Positions 22,680 to 35,000 of a stretch of 64,000 nt of DNA are shown piece after piece. Origin of the DNA: Holacanthus passer (Eukaryota; Chordata; Actinopteri; Pomacanthidae). Under the pieces are notes generated by a model. The model was not told the DNA's origin and searched no databases. It saw only the letters and a program-made list of their open reading frames with translations. The stretch covers positions 1 through 64,000 of the forward strand of contig JAFREQ010000250.1 in the NCBI GenBank assembly GCA_025331565.1. Direction: 5' to 3'. The position numbers and the translations under genes were made by a program. Each line of letters begins with the position of its first letter. The first letter of the stretch is position 1.

Positions 22680-24856
22680 TCTAATATCCTGTTGACACAA
22701 ATGACCAGAAAGGGTGAAATATTTTTGTTCCAGTTCACTTCTTAATGCATTAACTGCTACCATAGTCTGTCTGGTTGAGGGACTCTGTACTCAGGAGTAT
22801 TGGGGCATCACAGGCAACTGTCCTCTCCCCTGGTCTGTCCACTCCACACACCTCTGACCTCGAGTACAACATCGGGGTCATCAGGGTGAGCTGAATGGCT
22901 TCTGATGAGGAAGGTCTTGCACCAAGAGCACTAGTCACACCCCAAAAACCAGCATAGCTACAGTTGCTTGATGGTGCAACACTGGCCCAGTAATTATCCA
23001 GCAACAGCCCGATGATGCCCGCGAAGTATCTGAAGGCCAACTGTCAGTTTGATATGTCATGACCCTGAGGACCTGCCATCAACAGGGCAAAAATAACCTC
23101 TTAAATTATGCTAAGTTGTTTACCAGGCCCACCCCAACAATAGCCACGGTGTAGAGGAAATCTTGACCTCCCGCATTCAGAAATCCATGCCTGTGAACAA
23201 TGCCCAAAATATCCCCCACTCTCTCTTTATGAATCAAATCCCTAAATGAGCATCCTATTGTTAGCAGCAGCTGAATAACCAAGCAACGCAGGCTGTATTT
23301 GGCATATCCTGTGCTGTTCCCCTGCCGGGTGGAGGTTTCTGTCGCCTTCTCTCTCGGAATAGATGGTGAGATTGGCCCCGAGACACCAGAACATCCTGCC
23401 TGCACAGTAAGAATGTAAACAGGCCCACATGTTATGTCTACCCAACCAGGCCTGATTTCATAATCTCAGCTATTCTTCTGTATGTGTCATGCTACACTGA
23501 CCTGAATGTGGTGGGAAAACTGCTCTGTGACAAGAAAATTGTGTTTCTGAAGTCGGGATGAAGAACATGCAGTGAGAGTACAGTAATGGTTGGAAGTTAC
23601 ATCTACTAAACATACTCAACCTTTCTTTCCCACTACAAATGTTTCAATTAGAATAAAAGTTGGATGGCATTGCTTAAGGTTTGTGTGTGTAGCTTTATTC
23701 TGGGATGATATTTCTCAATTTGATAGTGAACAGAAAAATTTGGGGTTTTTTATGAACATGTTTTGCAAACATGCAACAGTACCTTTTGGTCATAAGGTCA
23801 TGAGAGATCACAACATCCAAACATGTAAAACGTTAGTGATTAATAAGTTGTATTCTTTATCATTAAGACTGGGGTTTGTTCAGAGTCTATGGGCTCTTGT
23901 GTCACAGCAGCAGGTTGTATTTGTACAACACAACAATCCCAAGGCCTTTCACACTGATTATTTCAGATTGTGAAACAATTAGCTTTGCTTTGTCAAAGTT
24001 GCGTTCCAATAGCTCTGTTATCTACATGTTGTAGGTGTGAACTAAACATGTGTAGAAACAGAAATAAAACTCACACAAGCAGTTACATAATGAAACTGGA
24101 CCAGTAACAGCATGGAGCGTTTCAGATGTTCTGCTCTCTCAGTGAAGCTGATGTGAAATCTTTACACATTTATAACTTTGAACAAAATACATCTGACTTT
24201 TAGTTGTATTGGTGATTAGCCTGCAAACTAACAGGATACAAAGAAGACAGCTTTGGTTGTTGTTATGACTGATGAAGCCAAGCAGGCTCCCGTTGCTTCC
24301 ATTAATCATCCTAATTTAGACAAAACAGCCCCACAATCGCTTGAGGCTGTTTAGCATCAGTTTTTCTAATCTTTGAAAAATCATGAAGGTTTTATACCCA
24401 AACCTAATGCCCTTTTGAAAGTATTGAGAGTATCCCCAAAGTCTCTTTTGTGTGGCACAAGAAAAATATAAACATGTTAACTGTCTATGAAAATATAAAA
24501 TCATGTAAAGTAAAATTAATTCAGACAAATGCATCTGAGAGTGAAACTTTTTGATTTTGCTGCACATCATGCAAAGTGAGCAGGAACAATTGTAAATCTC
24601 CCAGTCAGAGTTATATATTTCAGTGTGGACAAAACTAACGGAGTCACCAACCGACATTTCCATCCACAGAGCCACAGTGTGAGACTCGAATGTAATGATA
24701 ACACATGAAAGATACAAATTGAGACTTGGTTAAACATGTCATGACCCTACCTCAATAATGAATGAACAGAAACGACATAATATAATTTTATCAGGTCTTT
24801 ATTATACAACGGTCATTTGACCCAATGTGGTAGTTGAGAGCATGCGTGCACGCACG

Positions 24857-24914
<58 letters not shown>

Positions 24915-26160
24915 CATGTCTTTTGGAGAAAGAAGGTTCTTTCAGCCCAAACCTCACTTTGGTATTCTCCAGCTAAGTAAAGCTCCCATATTTTTTCTCA
25001 AGCTCATCTTATATCTCCTCGCCCATGGAGGTAATTATCAGTGTTGTCATGGCATTGTGATTCTTTAATGAAGCTTTCATCGCTGGCTTTCTGCCTGTGT
25101 CGAGGCCTGCGCCATCTTCGCCTCCTTAATTAGTGCTAGCAGCGTTCGCTCACTTTGAGGACCCTCAGTAAAAACGTGATCTTAAGGGCAGGAAAAAGAG
25201 AGCAGACAGGAGTGCAAGTCCTCAAAGTCTTTGATAGATCCCTCTCCTCCACTCTTAACCTGTCTCCACGTGAATTCAAGTTGACCTGAGACGTAACAGC
25301 AATGTTGCTGTTATCCGTCAAGCTCTGTGGATAATGACTGATGATGAAGGAGTCTCCCACTGAGACACCTCATCCTCATCTTCCTTCAGTAACTCTCCTG
25401 GAGGTGCTGGGTGGGAATTTGGGAGTGGTCATTTGAGAATTCTGCTAAATCTTTTACACTCATTTGGCTTAAATCTGTTGATACATAATTGATATGGAAG
25501 TTTGAGTTACCAGGTTTGTTTTGCCTCTTGAGCCGCTTTTCTTACATCTAGTTTTGATACTGTATCGTAGTGAGTCATCTTATGTTATCCGATTCTCTGC
25601 AGAGTTTTACAGTCTGATCTCACTTGGTTTATTATTGCAGTTCAAAATATCTCCAGTGGTTTGCAACTTATTTACTTATGTTTCCATCTTCTCTGGTGAT
25701 TTTATATGGGAGCTACGATCCAAATACTGAACCTGTGTGAAAGCAGCATTCCTGGCTGAATGCTAAAATTCGAACTTCCTTATTGTATATGTACAGTAAA
25801 TATAGTGTCACTACAGGTAATATGCATATTTTTAAATTCCCAAGAGTGCAGAACAGTTTTGGGATATATTAGTGTCCAAGTCTCAAGCCTTCCATCAACT
25901 GAATGACAACTGAGAGTTGGGTTTGCTGGGTGACGTGTTGTCAACCACCATGATGAGCTACTGACTGAAGAAATATACATGATAATGTATAGCCTGGAAA
26001 TGTTAATACAAACATTGTTTTTCCCATCAACAATCCCACATAGCATCAGCTATCAAACATTAACGTTCAAGTCATCTGCCTTATTACAACACAGAAATAC
26101 TGTCTTAATTAAATTAATATGCTTTCTGTTTTTGTTGTTTTTTTTTTTTTAAATCTTAGC
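22680..26160. other. Non-coding interval, no gene recognised
   Basis: Contains a long CA microsatellite (24846-24911). Frames at 22750-23040 and 23106-23405 (minus) are open but resemble no known family and lack supporting splice structure. Confidence 0.55.
24846..24911 (+). repeat. (GCAC)n and (CA)n compound microsatellite
   Basis: A few GCAC units followed by about 25 CA units. Alternating purine-pyrimidine sequence of this length is prone to Z-DNA formation. Confidence 0.97.
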
Positions 26161-26167
26161 TGAATCC

Positions 26168-26330
26168 TACAATTTAGCAGACACTTTTATCCAAAGTGAG
26201 GTACATTCACATACCGATGGTATGTTTGGGATTCAGTATCTTGCCCAAGGACACTTCGACACACAGACTGCAGGGGCCAGGGATCGAACCACCAACCCTC
26301 CAACTGGTGGACAACTACTCTACCTCCTGA
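26168..26330 (-). mobile_element. tRNA-derived SINE (SINE 1)
   Basis: On the minus strand the order is TCAGGAGGTAG (part of an A box, 26320-26330), GGTTCGATCC (a perfect B box, 26281-26290), then TGTCGAAGTGTCCTTGGGCA and a 3' end with TTTGGATAAAAGTGTCTGCT. This order matches a widespread fish SINE with a tRNA-like head and a LINE-related tail. The first bases of the tRNA head are missing or altered after 26330. It is not a tRNA gene: no complete cloverleaf is seen. Confidence 0.75.
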
Positions 26331-26334
26331 ATAT

Positions 26335-28985
26335 GTGAGTGAATAAAAACTTTTTTTGCAATCAGGTTTGTACAATTTTAATTTCTTCATTTTGGTAATT
26401 ACAATTTTGACCAAATATGTACACAAGTGAAAACAGACAACAGGAAAATATGTAAATACCAATTTCTTCATGAAAAGTTTTAAAGGTTTCTTTGTCCATT
26501 ATTATTTTAGGAGCTTTACAGTAACACGTCTAGGAATCATCCTCTGGATTATAAGAGGACTTGACCTCTTTGTGTTGAATTTCAGCCACACATATTAAGC
26601 CGTGACACTGATAAGTTGTTTCACAACAGATCTTAATTTGGGCGAAAGAAAACTGACTTTTCTGACTCACCTCATCCGATTCTTCATCTTTTTTGTTGTT
26701 TACTGATGAAAGTCCAGCACACACAAACACTGTTTTAAGAAAATGAGTCATGGTCGTTTAATTGATGATGAATCTTTCCTGCAACTAAATATTTCAAAGA
26801 CATGATTACGACTTCAGGTCTCATATTTTACCCCATGAAGTCACAACCATTCAAAGGTCATGCTGTAATAATGCTGTTGTAATTATTGTCCCTTAACTTA
26901 CCTTTAGGAACAACTGTGTAGAAGTTTGCATGAAGGCTCAGGCACATCTGACATTGGTCACTAAACTGTCTCTTTTTAATGTTGATACAACCAGGATGGT
27001 TCTTTTTACCCTGGTTTTATTGAAATGGTCATGATTCACAAACAGAACATAAGGAACGTTCCTAGACAAAGTGTTGTTGGTCAGCAATCCTAAACATGAA
27101 GCTTCAGCTTGGCTAATTTTTTTCTAAGTTTAACTAGTTACTAAATTGGGCCAAATCCGCCGTCAAGGGAATCTCCCTCCCACTGATCTGCAGCTGCTTC
27201 CATCTCACAGAACATTTAGAAGTATGAAAGGCAGAAAAATTTTTCGTATCTGGCCACAGTTACAATGGTCACTGACATTATTTGACCCTTCCTCCTACAG
27301 AAAGATTTACATTTATATAAGACTCAATTGTTTTGCCAAATACATTTTGTAGCTCAGGACTTCAGCTCCAGAGACCAAGGTCTTTATAATGTCTGCATCA
27401 CAAACTGCAGGTGTGGGCAGTTACCAGGTAGGAATGGACTCACAAAACCCACAACCCAAGTTGTATTTAAAGAAAAGCATTGATCAAGTACTTTTGAAAC
27501 TTGAGGGTCCAAACAATCTGTGGCATAAATTCTGACCATTCTTTGCCTCGTGTTCATTCATTAAAACCATTTTGATCAAAATTGTTCTCAATTTCACAAT
27601 TTCTGCAAAACAGAGTTTCATAATATAACCTACTCTTATAACTCTTAATTATATGTGTATATTTTTCTGACAATAAAAACTATTTTTTTTGTCAAACAAC
27701 AGCTCTTATATTCACTTTTACATAAAAACAAAAACACAAACTGGAAACAGCATATTTTATGATTTCCAACTTGGAGAATATCATGTTTATGCCAACACGA
27801 CTGAACCCTGAGAAAATCACCCTCAAAATGTTAAACACGGTTATTTTCTCAGGTTGGACATGAACTGTTTTTTTTTTGTTTTTTTTTACAAGAAAACATG
27901 CATTATAATCTGGGGTTGTTGTGAGTTTAATGAAAGCTGCACATCAAGTTGGACTGAATACCACTATTGTTTATTGCTATATTGCTCCAATACTTGGACA
28001 GGCATGTAATCACAATGTTATTGGGTGTTTTGACACTTTCAGTTTCAGAATTAGCTCTTTCATTCAGGTCACTGTTGTATACTGGAATCTTTAAATCCTC
28101 TGCAAGAGGTTCAAAGATTTAGTGATGAAAACACTATCAGGTTTCCTCATTTAACGAGCCCAACCTTCATCAAACAGCTTTGGCCTCCATCTTTTTGTTG
28201 TGAGTCACTTACAGTTCACTGGTGCCAATTTATAATGCACTGGTTTTTAGTTTCCATTGTGTAATCTGCTATGACCATTTCCTCCAAGCACAGTCTCAGA
28301 CAATGATTCATGATACATGTCATGTGAAAGGAGAACTGAGCCTTCACCTGCTGCTGATGAGGGATTAGCTTCAATATCAATATCTATATGTGCCTGAGGT
28401 TTTCACGTGTTCCATAGTTTATTTGTATGTGTGTGCTAGCAACGATATAAAATACAAAATAATATTGTAAACGCTTCTGCACAGATAATTAAAAGTACGA
28501 AATGCACTGCAGAATGCTGAGAAATATTGTTAAAATATTGCAAGAAACATATTGCTTTCAATGGCCATACACACATAGTATGTTGACAGATTTCTTAAAC
28601 AAGGATAAAGTATCATGTAAGTCAATATAGGTAAAGCATCTAATTATTAAAATATATATAAATATATTAAAATATAAGATTAACAAAGTTGCATGAGAGT
28701 ATTTTTACTTTATTTTAGCTATTTGGGGGCAGAACTCTTCAAAATATCCTCAAATTACATATATAACATATTATATAACCTTGTAAAGTTGACATGTTAG
28801 CAACCACTAACCTATTCACACATGTAGCAGACCATTTGATGAATGAAGTCTAATATTTATTCATCTGAGATTATTTATTCATCTGTGTCTCGCTCCTGGG
28901 TCCAATTAAGAACTGAAACCGTGACAACGGGTCCAGACTCTGCAGATCCAGTGACACACGAACCTGCAGAAAGCGACACGAGAAA
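26335..28985. other. Non-coding interval, no gene recognised
   Basis: AT-rich sequence with A- and T-runs and an AT-rich stretch at 28648-28680. No coding exon is recognised. Confidence 0.55.
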
Positions 28986-28989
28986 AGAG

Positions 28990-29640
28990 CACAAAACTAC
29001 GAGAGAGGGAAGAAGTTGCATTAGTAAGATGCATTGATGGGTTATGAATGGATATAGGAGGAAAAGAGAGAGAAGGAGAGAGAAGTTCAGTGCATCATGG
29101 GAAGTCCCCCGGCAGTCTAGGCCTACAGCAGCATAACTAAGGGATGGCTCAGGGCTCACCTGGACCAACCCTAACTATAAGCTTTGTCAAAGAGGAAAGT
29201 TTTAAGCCTACTCTTAAATGTAGAAAGGGTGTCTGCCTCCTGAACCCAGACTGGGATCTGATTCCACAGGACAGGAGCTTGATAAATGAAGGCTCTGGGT
29301 CCAAATCTACTTTTGGAGACTCTGGGAACCAAAAGGAACCCTGCATTCTGGGAGCGTAGTGCTCTATTGGGAAAATAGGGGACAATCTCTTGAAGATAGG
29401 ATGATGCTTGACTACTGAGAGCTTTATAGGTTAGTAGAAGGATTTTAAATTAAATTCTCGATTTGACAGGGAGCCAGTGCAAAAAGCCAAAATGGGTGAA
29501 ATATGATCTCTTTTTCTTGTTCTTGTCAATACACGTGCAGCAGCATTCTGGATCAACTGGAGAGTCTTTAACGACTTATTGAGGCAGCCTAAGTACGTGC
29601 ATGAATATTTGCTCTTTGGCTTTGCAATCTTAAACACACA
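28990..29640 (-). pseudogene. LINE C-terminal region and 3' UTR (LINE B)
   Basis: The minus strand encodes LQLIQNAAARVLTRTRKRDH followed by ISPILAF (29431-29637). In another frame it gives ALRSQNAGFLLVPRVSKSR-like residues and FGPRAFIYQAPVLWNQIP (about 29380-29230), then STFKSRLKTFLFDKAY near 29220-29175. These are the order and motifs of the region behind the reverse transcriptase in common fish LINEs of the CR1/L2 type. Downstream sequence to about 28990 is probably its 3' UTR. Endonuclease and RT palm are absent, as in a 5'-truncated copy. Frameshifts and stops show decay. Confidence 0.7.
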
Positions 29641-29644
29641 ATGG

Positions 29645-30086
29645 CCAAAACTGTAAAATCAGTGCTCTTTTTCTGGTCTGGTTGCTTTTGAGCCTGGCAT
29701 ACTTCAAGATGGCCAGGCCTGTTGTTGGATTTTGGTTTGGTAGGTGAGGAAGCTGTCACCTTGAATGTTACGTCTGCAGCTTGTACATGTACAGTATCAG
29801 CATGCAGTGAACAGTTGCATATATGTTTGTCCGGCTCTGTGTTTCTTCACCTCTGCAGTGTGCGCTGCCAACAGCTGAAACACAAGCCAGCACATACAGT
29901 AGGGAGAAATGAATCCCACATTTTCCGTTCTGTCTGCGCACTGTGGGTCCACCTCTCCCCCACTGTGCCACATTTAGATGAATCTGATGCCCACTTGGCC
30001 AAACTGTGAAACACAGCCTGGGTCATTTAAAGCCAGCAGCAGAACATGGCCTGCTCCTGATTTATAAGTCTGTATAACAAGACATA

Positions 30087-30122
<36 letters not shown>

Positions 30123-31335
30123 CTGCAGTGCAGTGTTGGAGAGAGGGGTGGGGTGTTGCCATAAATTCCTCCAAGATGAATCAAGAATGGAGGAATTGTA
30201 TCTGTCATTACAATCAGCATGTGATACTGAAAGTTGAGGAAGATGTGGTGAGAACAATGTGTGCAGCATTAGAGGCCACACCCTTTCCTGAAGAGCACTG
30301 GTACGAGTGAGCTGGTTGCTTTATTATGAGCAGGCCTCACAATCAGACCTCAATAAAGTTAAGAAGTGGGAGGATCTGCTGGTGTGGAAGTATTTTCCTC
30401 CGCTGTCAGTTTCTTTTACTGATCAATGTTCCTCAGAAACAGATGCATCTTTTATAATGTAACAAATCTAAAGGTTTAATGAGTTTTCATGATTCCAACA
30501 TTGTTTCAAAGAAGCAAGGATTTAAGACTAGAATACCGATGAACCTCAGCTCCTGTTCCTTTGGAGGTGCAGGTCATAGCTGTAGTTGGGACAGATGGGA
30601 ATCCCCCTGAAGAGTCTGAGTGCACTTCTCTACTTTCTGTCAAAGAACCAGATGTTTTCTTACACAGTTGCTCAAGATGATTTTGAAGAAAAATATGATA
30701 ATATTCCCTAAAGTACGGGATCAAAAACAGAGTTTTGTTTTTGTATGGAAACTCAGGCCAGTGGTTTTAAACGATATAAAACAACACCCACCCTAATTAT
30801 GACTTTGTTTGAGGGATGTATGAAACAGAAGCAGAAGCAGACTCATGCACATACTGTGTCCTTCTATACGACCTGTGAGCACAAAATGGCAGAACGTACT
30901 CATGTTGAGTCTAGTCCGATTGCTACTTAATATCTGCCTCCATGTATTGTGTCCAAGATCTCATGCTCTCTCTTTCTTTCTCTTTTCTTTTCTTCCCTCG
31001 AGCCGTCTGCTGTTGCGAAACAAGGCGCTCAGTGTAACAAAGAGCAGCTGAAACACAAACATGCCGGCAGGCAGCATTCCCTTTCAACTCCACCGACCTC
31101 GTCTCGAGGAAACTCGCCCTGTTCTTACATTCCCTCTCACTACAGCACAAGCCCAGCCTCCTCTCTCTGCACAACACTTCCAACTGTATAGTTTCACTGC
31201 TAACATTCATTCGCCTAATCCAGCTCTATCAAAACATCAGCTGCAATAGAAAAGGCAGGATTATCCTTCCTAACTGAGAAGCTCTAGATTCACCCTGTTT
31301 TAGGTGTGACACCAATGAAATGAATCAAAATGTAT
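29645..31335. other. Non-coding interval, no gene recognised
   Basis: Contains a GT microsatellite at 30089-30121. No exon or transposon recognised. Confidence 0.55.
30089..30121 (+). repeat. (GT)n microsatellite
   Basis: About sixteen GT units. Confidence 0.96.
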
Positions 31336-31340
31336 GAGTA

Positions 31341-31493
31341 AAGTAAATGACAGAAATCTTCACATTTATATAGTGCTTTCACCTCATTTACAAACGGCGA
31401 TGATCTGACCATCAGGAGAAATTTCTGTATCTTCCATGTTGGGATTGAACAGTGGAGCTGTTGAGCAGCTTCTTCTCCTGAGCCACAGCTGCC
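31341..31493 (-). mobile_element. tRNA-derived SINE (SINE 2)
   Basis: The minus strand begins GGCAGCTGTGGCTCAGGAG (31475-31493, A-box region) and has GTTCAATCCC (31441-31450, B box). It ends with GAAAGCACTATATAAATGTG, which resembles the AAAGCGCTATATAAAT tail common in fish SINEs. The head resembles that of SINE 1 but the tail differs. Confidence 0.7.
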
Positions 31494-31611
31494 CAAAATG
31501 TTTCTGTCAAACTGTCACAAAACTAGACTCAAATACACTGTTTACACCTTTTGGCTTTTTATTTATGTATAAGATGGTTGAGGTAAGAGCTTAACACACA
31601 GTAGGTGACAG

Positions 31612-31657
31612 ATGATTGTAAATTTCCCCACTGTGGGATGAATAAAGTTATATCTTA
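31612..31657 (+). mobile_element. Isolated LINE 3' tail (LINE A type)
   Basis: GTAAATTTCCCCACTGTGGG, then ATGAATAAAG and a decayed TATCTTATGA, match the terminal hairpin and tail of LINE A at 3013-3062 in the opposite orientation. No LINE coding sequence precedes it, so it is a strongly 5'-truncated insertion. Confidence 0.75.
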
Positions 31658-31954
31658 TGACAAACAAAAACACTGCCCCCATGTGATGGGACAACACGCA
31701 GCAGGTCATCAACCTAGTTCCAAAGCAGATCGGGCATCTTATTTTACTCATTCGGTGGCTTGAAGGTAGGAGTTAAAGGGGACATTTTAAAAAAACAACT
31801 CACTTTTCTAGGGCTTGTGCCCATAGATTCGGGTATGCCAAGTGTCTACCAACCCACAAACTGTGAAACAGGACAACCCAGTAAGTTCTTTGTGGGATGG
31901 ATTAATACCAGCTTTCTGTGACCTGACTTCAGAAAGTGCTTGCCCAAAGTGCTT

Positions 31955-32085
31955 GGAAAAGTGCCTGAAGGTTCTCAGTCATCCAGGTCATGGTTTTCAA
32001 ATGAGGGCTGAAAGGCAACTGGATTTGGATGTAGATGCTTGAAGATGTTTCACTTCTTCAGTCCTGAACTGAAGAAGCTTCATGG
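31955..32085 (+). repeat. Possible fragment of a palindromic fish repeat
   Basis: GTTCTCAGTCATCCAGGTCA is followed about 80 bases later by a perfect hairpin, CTTCTTCAGT (32053-32062) and ACTGAAGAAG (32068-32077), with a 5-base loop. I recall a similar combination in many fish repeats. The family is not certain. Confidence 0.4.
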
Positions 32086-32094
32086 ATGTTTTAT

Positions 32095-35000
32095 GTACCT
32101 TTACTGTTTATTTTGCAGGTTAGATGAAGTTGGTGTCAGCATGTTGCACAGCTAATGTGGCTTCCCTACAGACTGGGGCAATGTTGTACTTATGATGTAA
32201 TACTGTAGGACAGTGAAGAGAAACTGTGTGAATGTAAAGCCTCAGCTGAGGCCAACCGAATAACGTGGTATAACGTGGAATAAAGCGGTGGGTTGGACGT
32301 CAGTAACTGTTTTTTAATGTTGCTTTTTGTGTAAGTTCGTACTGTGGTGCCAAACTCAGCCAGTGCTAGCTTTGCCGGTCTGGTCTGGGATCCTAGCCAT
32401 TGTGTGTGTGTGTGTGTGTGTTGCTATTGTATGTAAATTTACTTGATAGACTTGTTTTAGAAACGGTAGAATACATACAATTAATGTATGTCTTGCCATT
32501 TGTTTGTATTATTCAATTTAACATTAGTAGAATCGTGGGAAAAGAAGTTATAGTAAAGTAAAGCCATGTAATGCCATCATCAAGTACATTTTTCAGTGTT
32601 TCCAATTCTTAACGTACTTAATTTATTTGGAAATAAATCCAAAAGTGAGTGCAACAGAAATGTTTTTCTCCCACTGAAGTTCGACGAACCTGACAGATGT
32701 CTTATTAAGCAGTTAACTTAGTGTGTTTGAAGGGCAAACTAGGTGAAGCTCACTGTTCAGCACACCTTTAAACTGCACCCACAGACATAAATCAGGCGTT
32801 AATTTATTCAAGAGTAATTATCTCAAAAGACTAAATTATCCATTTAATCTCAACAGATATAGTTCACTGTCCCAAACTGGGAAATTCTCGTAAGGTTGTG
32901 TACTACACTGATACAAATCTTTAACAATGAGTACCTGAGCTAGTCTGCAATCACAGGAAGGTCAGTGCAGTGTAGTTATGTGAGTGATTGATGAGTAATT
33001 ACCTAACACTGAGTGGATGTGGTAAACCCCACCCAGCCGCTGCTTCAAACAGGTTAAATCAGATGTATAACAGTAGTTGCAGGTTATCTCACTCAGGCCT
33101 GTGAGGTGGTGTTTGCTCACAGGACTGCACATCACTGCTTTCGCAACCCGGTGAAGAAACGGTTGTTTTGAAGGGTGACTCAATATCTGGCCTGGTAGGT
33201 GATTATATGAGTGTTTGAGCTTTTGGCTCAGTCACTAAGAGACCACATCCCTTTGAAACAAGAACAAGCCTCGAGAGTACATCGCCACCATGCCATTTTG
33301 ATTTCCCGATTTGACTAAGGCAGCAAGCCATCTGTGTTTTGCAGACACGCCCAACAATGGGAGAAATTGGTGCTAAAGACTCCAAATTAATTTCACCAAT
33401 ATGCTGCCTGAACCTGTTGTCAATCACTTTTTAATTAATAATAATAAAAAGTCTCTATAACACAGCGATTTCCTTTGCTTTGCAGACATTATTTCTTTAT
33501 GTTTGATTTGTTTCAAGTGAGCTTTCAACCTTTTTAAATTTTGGATCAATTGTCTCAAGGAAATGCTGCTAATACTGAGTCGAATAAAACAATGATGACT
33601 TCAAATGTTCAAAAACTACAGATTGTTTATCAGCACTCATCACCTGACAAAGCCAATTTAGCTTATTATTGATTATTCAGACTGTATCTGATTAGTCTAA
33701 ATGGTATTGATGTTGGTTGGTTTAACTATTATAACACGAGTGTCCATTCTGAAATGAAGATTGTGTAACTTATAGGCGTTCACCGTCCAGGCTCGGGAGA
33801 AAGGTTAAGAGTTTTGTGCGTTATTCCCAAAGAGCTTCATAGCGTTTCTTTGCTCCATCTATCATCTTGCTGAAGATGGTTAGCATTTTGTATTGACTGC
33901 TCACAGGTGCCATGTGGTGGTTGTTGGTGTGCACTGCAGCTACTCCTGGATAAATTATATGAAATTATTTCACCCTACTTCCATTATCGTGGTTTTATCA
34001 CAGTGAAAACGTCAACTGAAAACAGTGACATCTATATACCCCAAGGCTTCCTACATGGTCCATATGCTTTCCATGAAGTTGTAATGTTGGGCTGGGAGTC
34101 GGGTTTCCATTTCTGGGACACACTGTGTTTTGGATATCATGTACTATGCACATATTTCAACACACACACATAAGTTAGCTATAAGACATCTAAATGATCT
34201 CTTGTAGAACATGGAGCCACTCCAGACGCAAACTCTAATGGTGACTGGTCACAGGAATGAATGATACAGTAATCTGAGCATAACAATATGACAATAACCT
34301 TTCAAAGTTTAAAGTGCATGAAAGGGGGAGCAAAGGAAAGATGAGCAGATGGGCGGAGTCATTGGAAACACATCTATGACATTTAAAGTCACAATAGTTA
34401 CTTGAAAGAAAATTACGTATCGTTTTTAAATATGTAATTTTCTTTCATGATTCATAATTTCATTTATTACTATTAGGCTTGATGATAGTTCCACGGCCTT
34501 TCACCTCCGACAGGTGCAGAAACAGCCACAAGTCGCGACCTGTTCTTCTGCAGGAAAATCTTTTAGGGAGAACTTTCATCAGTCACTGTTTTCACTGTCT
34601 GAATTAGAGTTGAATCTTCCTCTGTGGATGTTTTGTCTTTGCTTGTTACATATTTAACAGTGATAAAATATCAGAAAGCATTTGTGTCAAACTGGTGAGA
34701 CGGATTTTAATTTGTTTGATTTTCTTTATTTTATTTCATAGCATTAATCACTGTGAATAAAAGGTGGGTTTCATCATTGGGGAGAGGTTTAAACACCGCA
34801 AGCCTGCAGCAGTGTTTTTAATGCTATTACTATAGTAATATATTCAGGGAAGGGACGTTGAGACTTAATAAGCAGCTGCTGGTGTTTTATTGTTGAGATT
34901 GTTGTTGGCTGTGTTTCATCAGAGCGCAGAGGTTTTAATATTTTGTCTGTGAGTGTGTGATGTTGGCTGACTGTCATGATTAGTGAAAGACATTCATGTT

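Noticed and set aside
23106..23405. Minus-strand frame with hydrophobic segments, possible exon
   Set aside because: No family resemblance, no clear splice sites and no neighbouring exons in frame.
26281..26330. tRNA gene
   Set aside because: A and B box-like motifs are present, but they belong to a SINE head; there is no full cloverleaf and a SINE body follows.
29144..29359. Plus-strand open frame over 29.1-29.4 kb
   Set aside because: Antisense of the LINE B C-terminal region, which explains the sequence better.
33907..34173. 88-codon frame that follows a CACAG acceptor-like site
   Set aside because: No recognisable domain; one splice-like motif is not enough.
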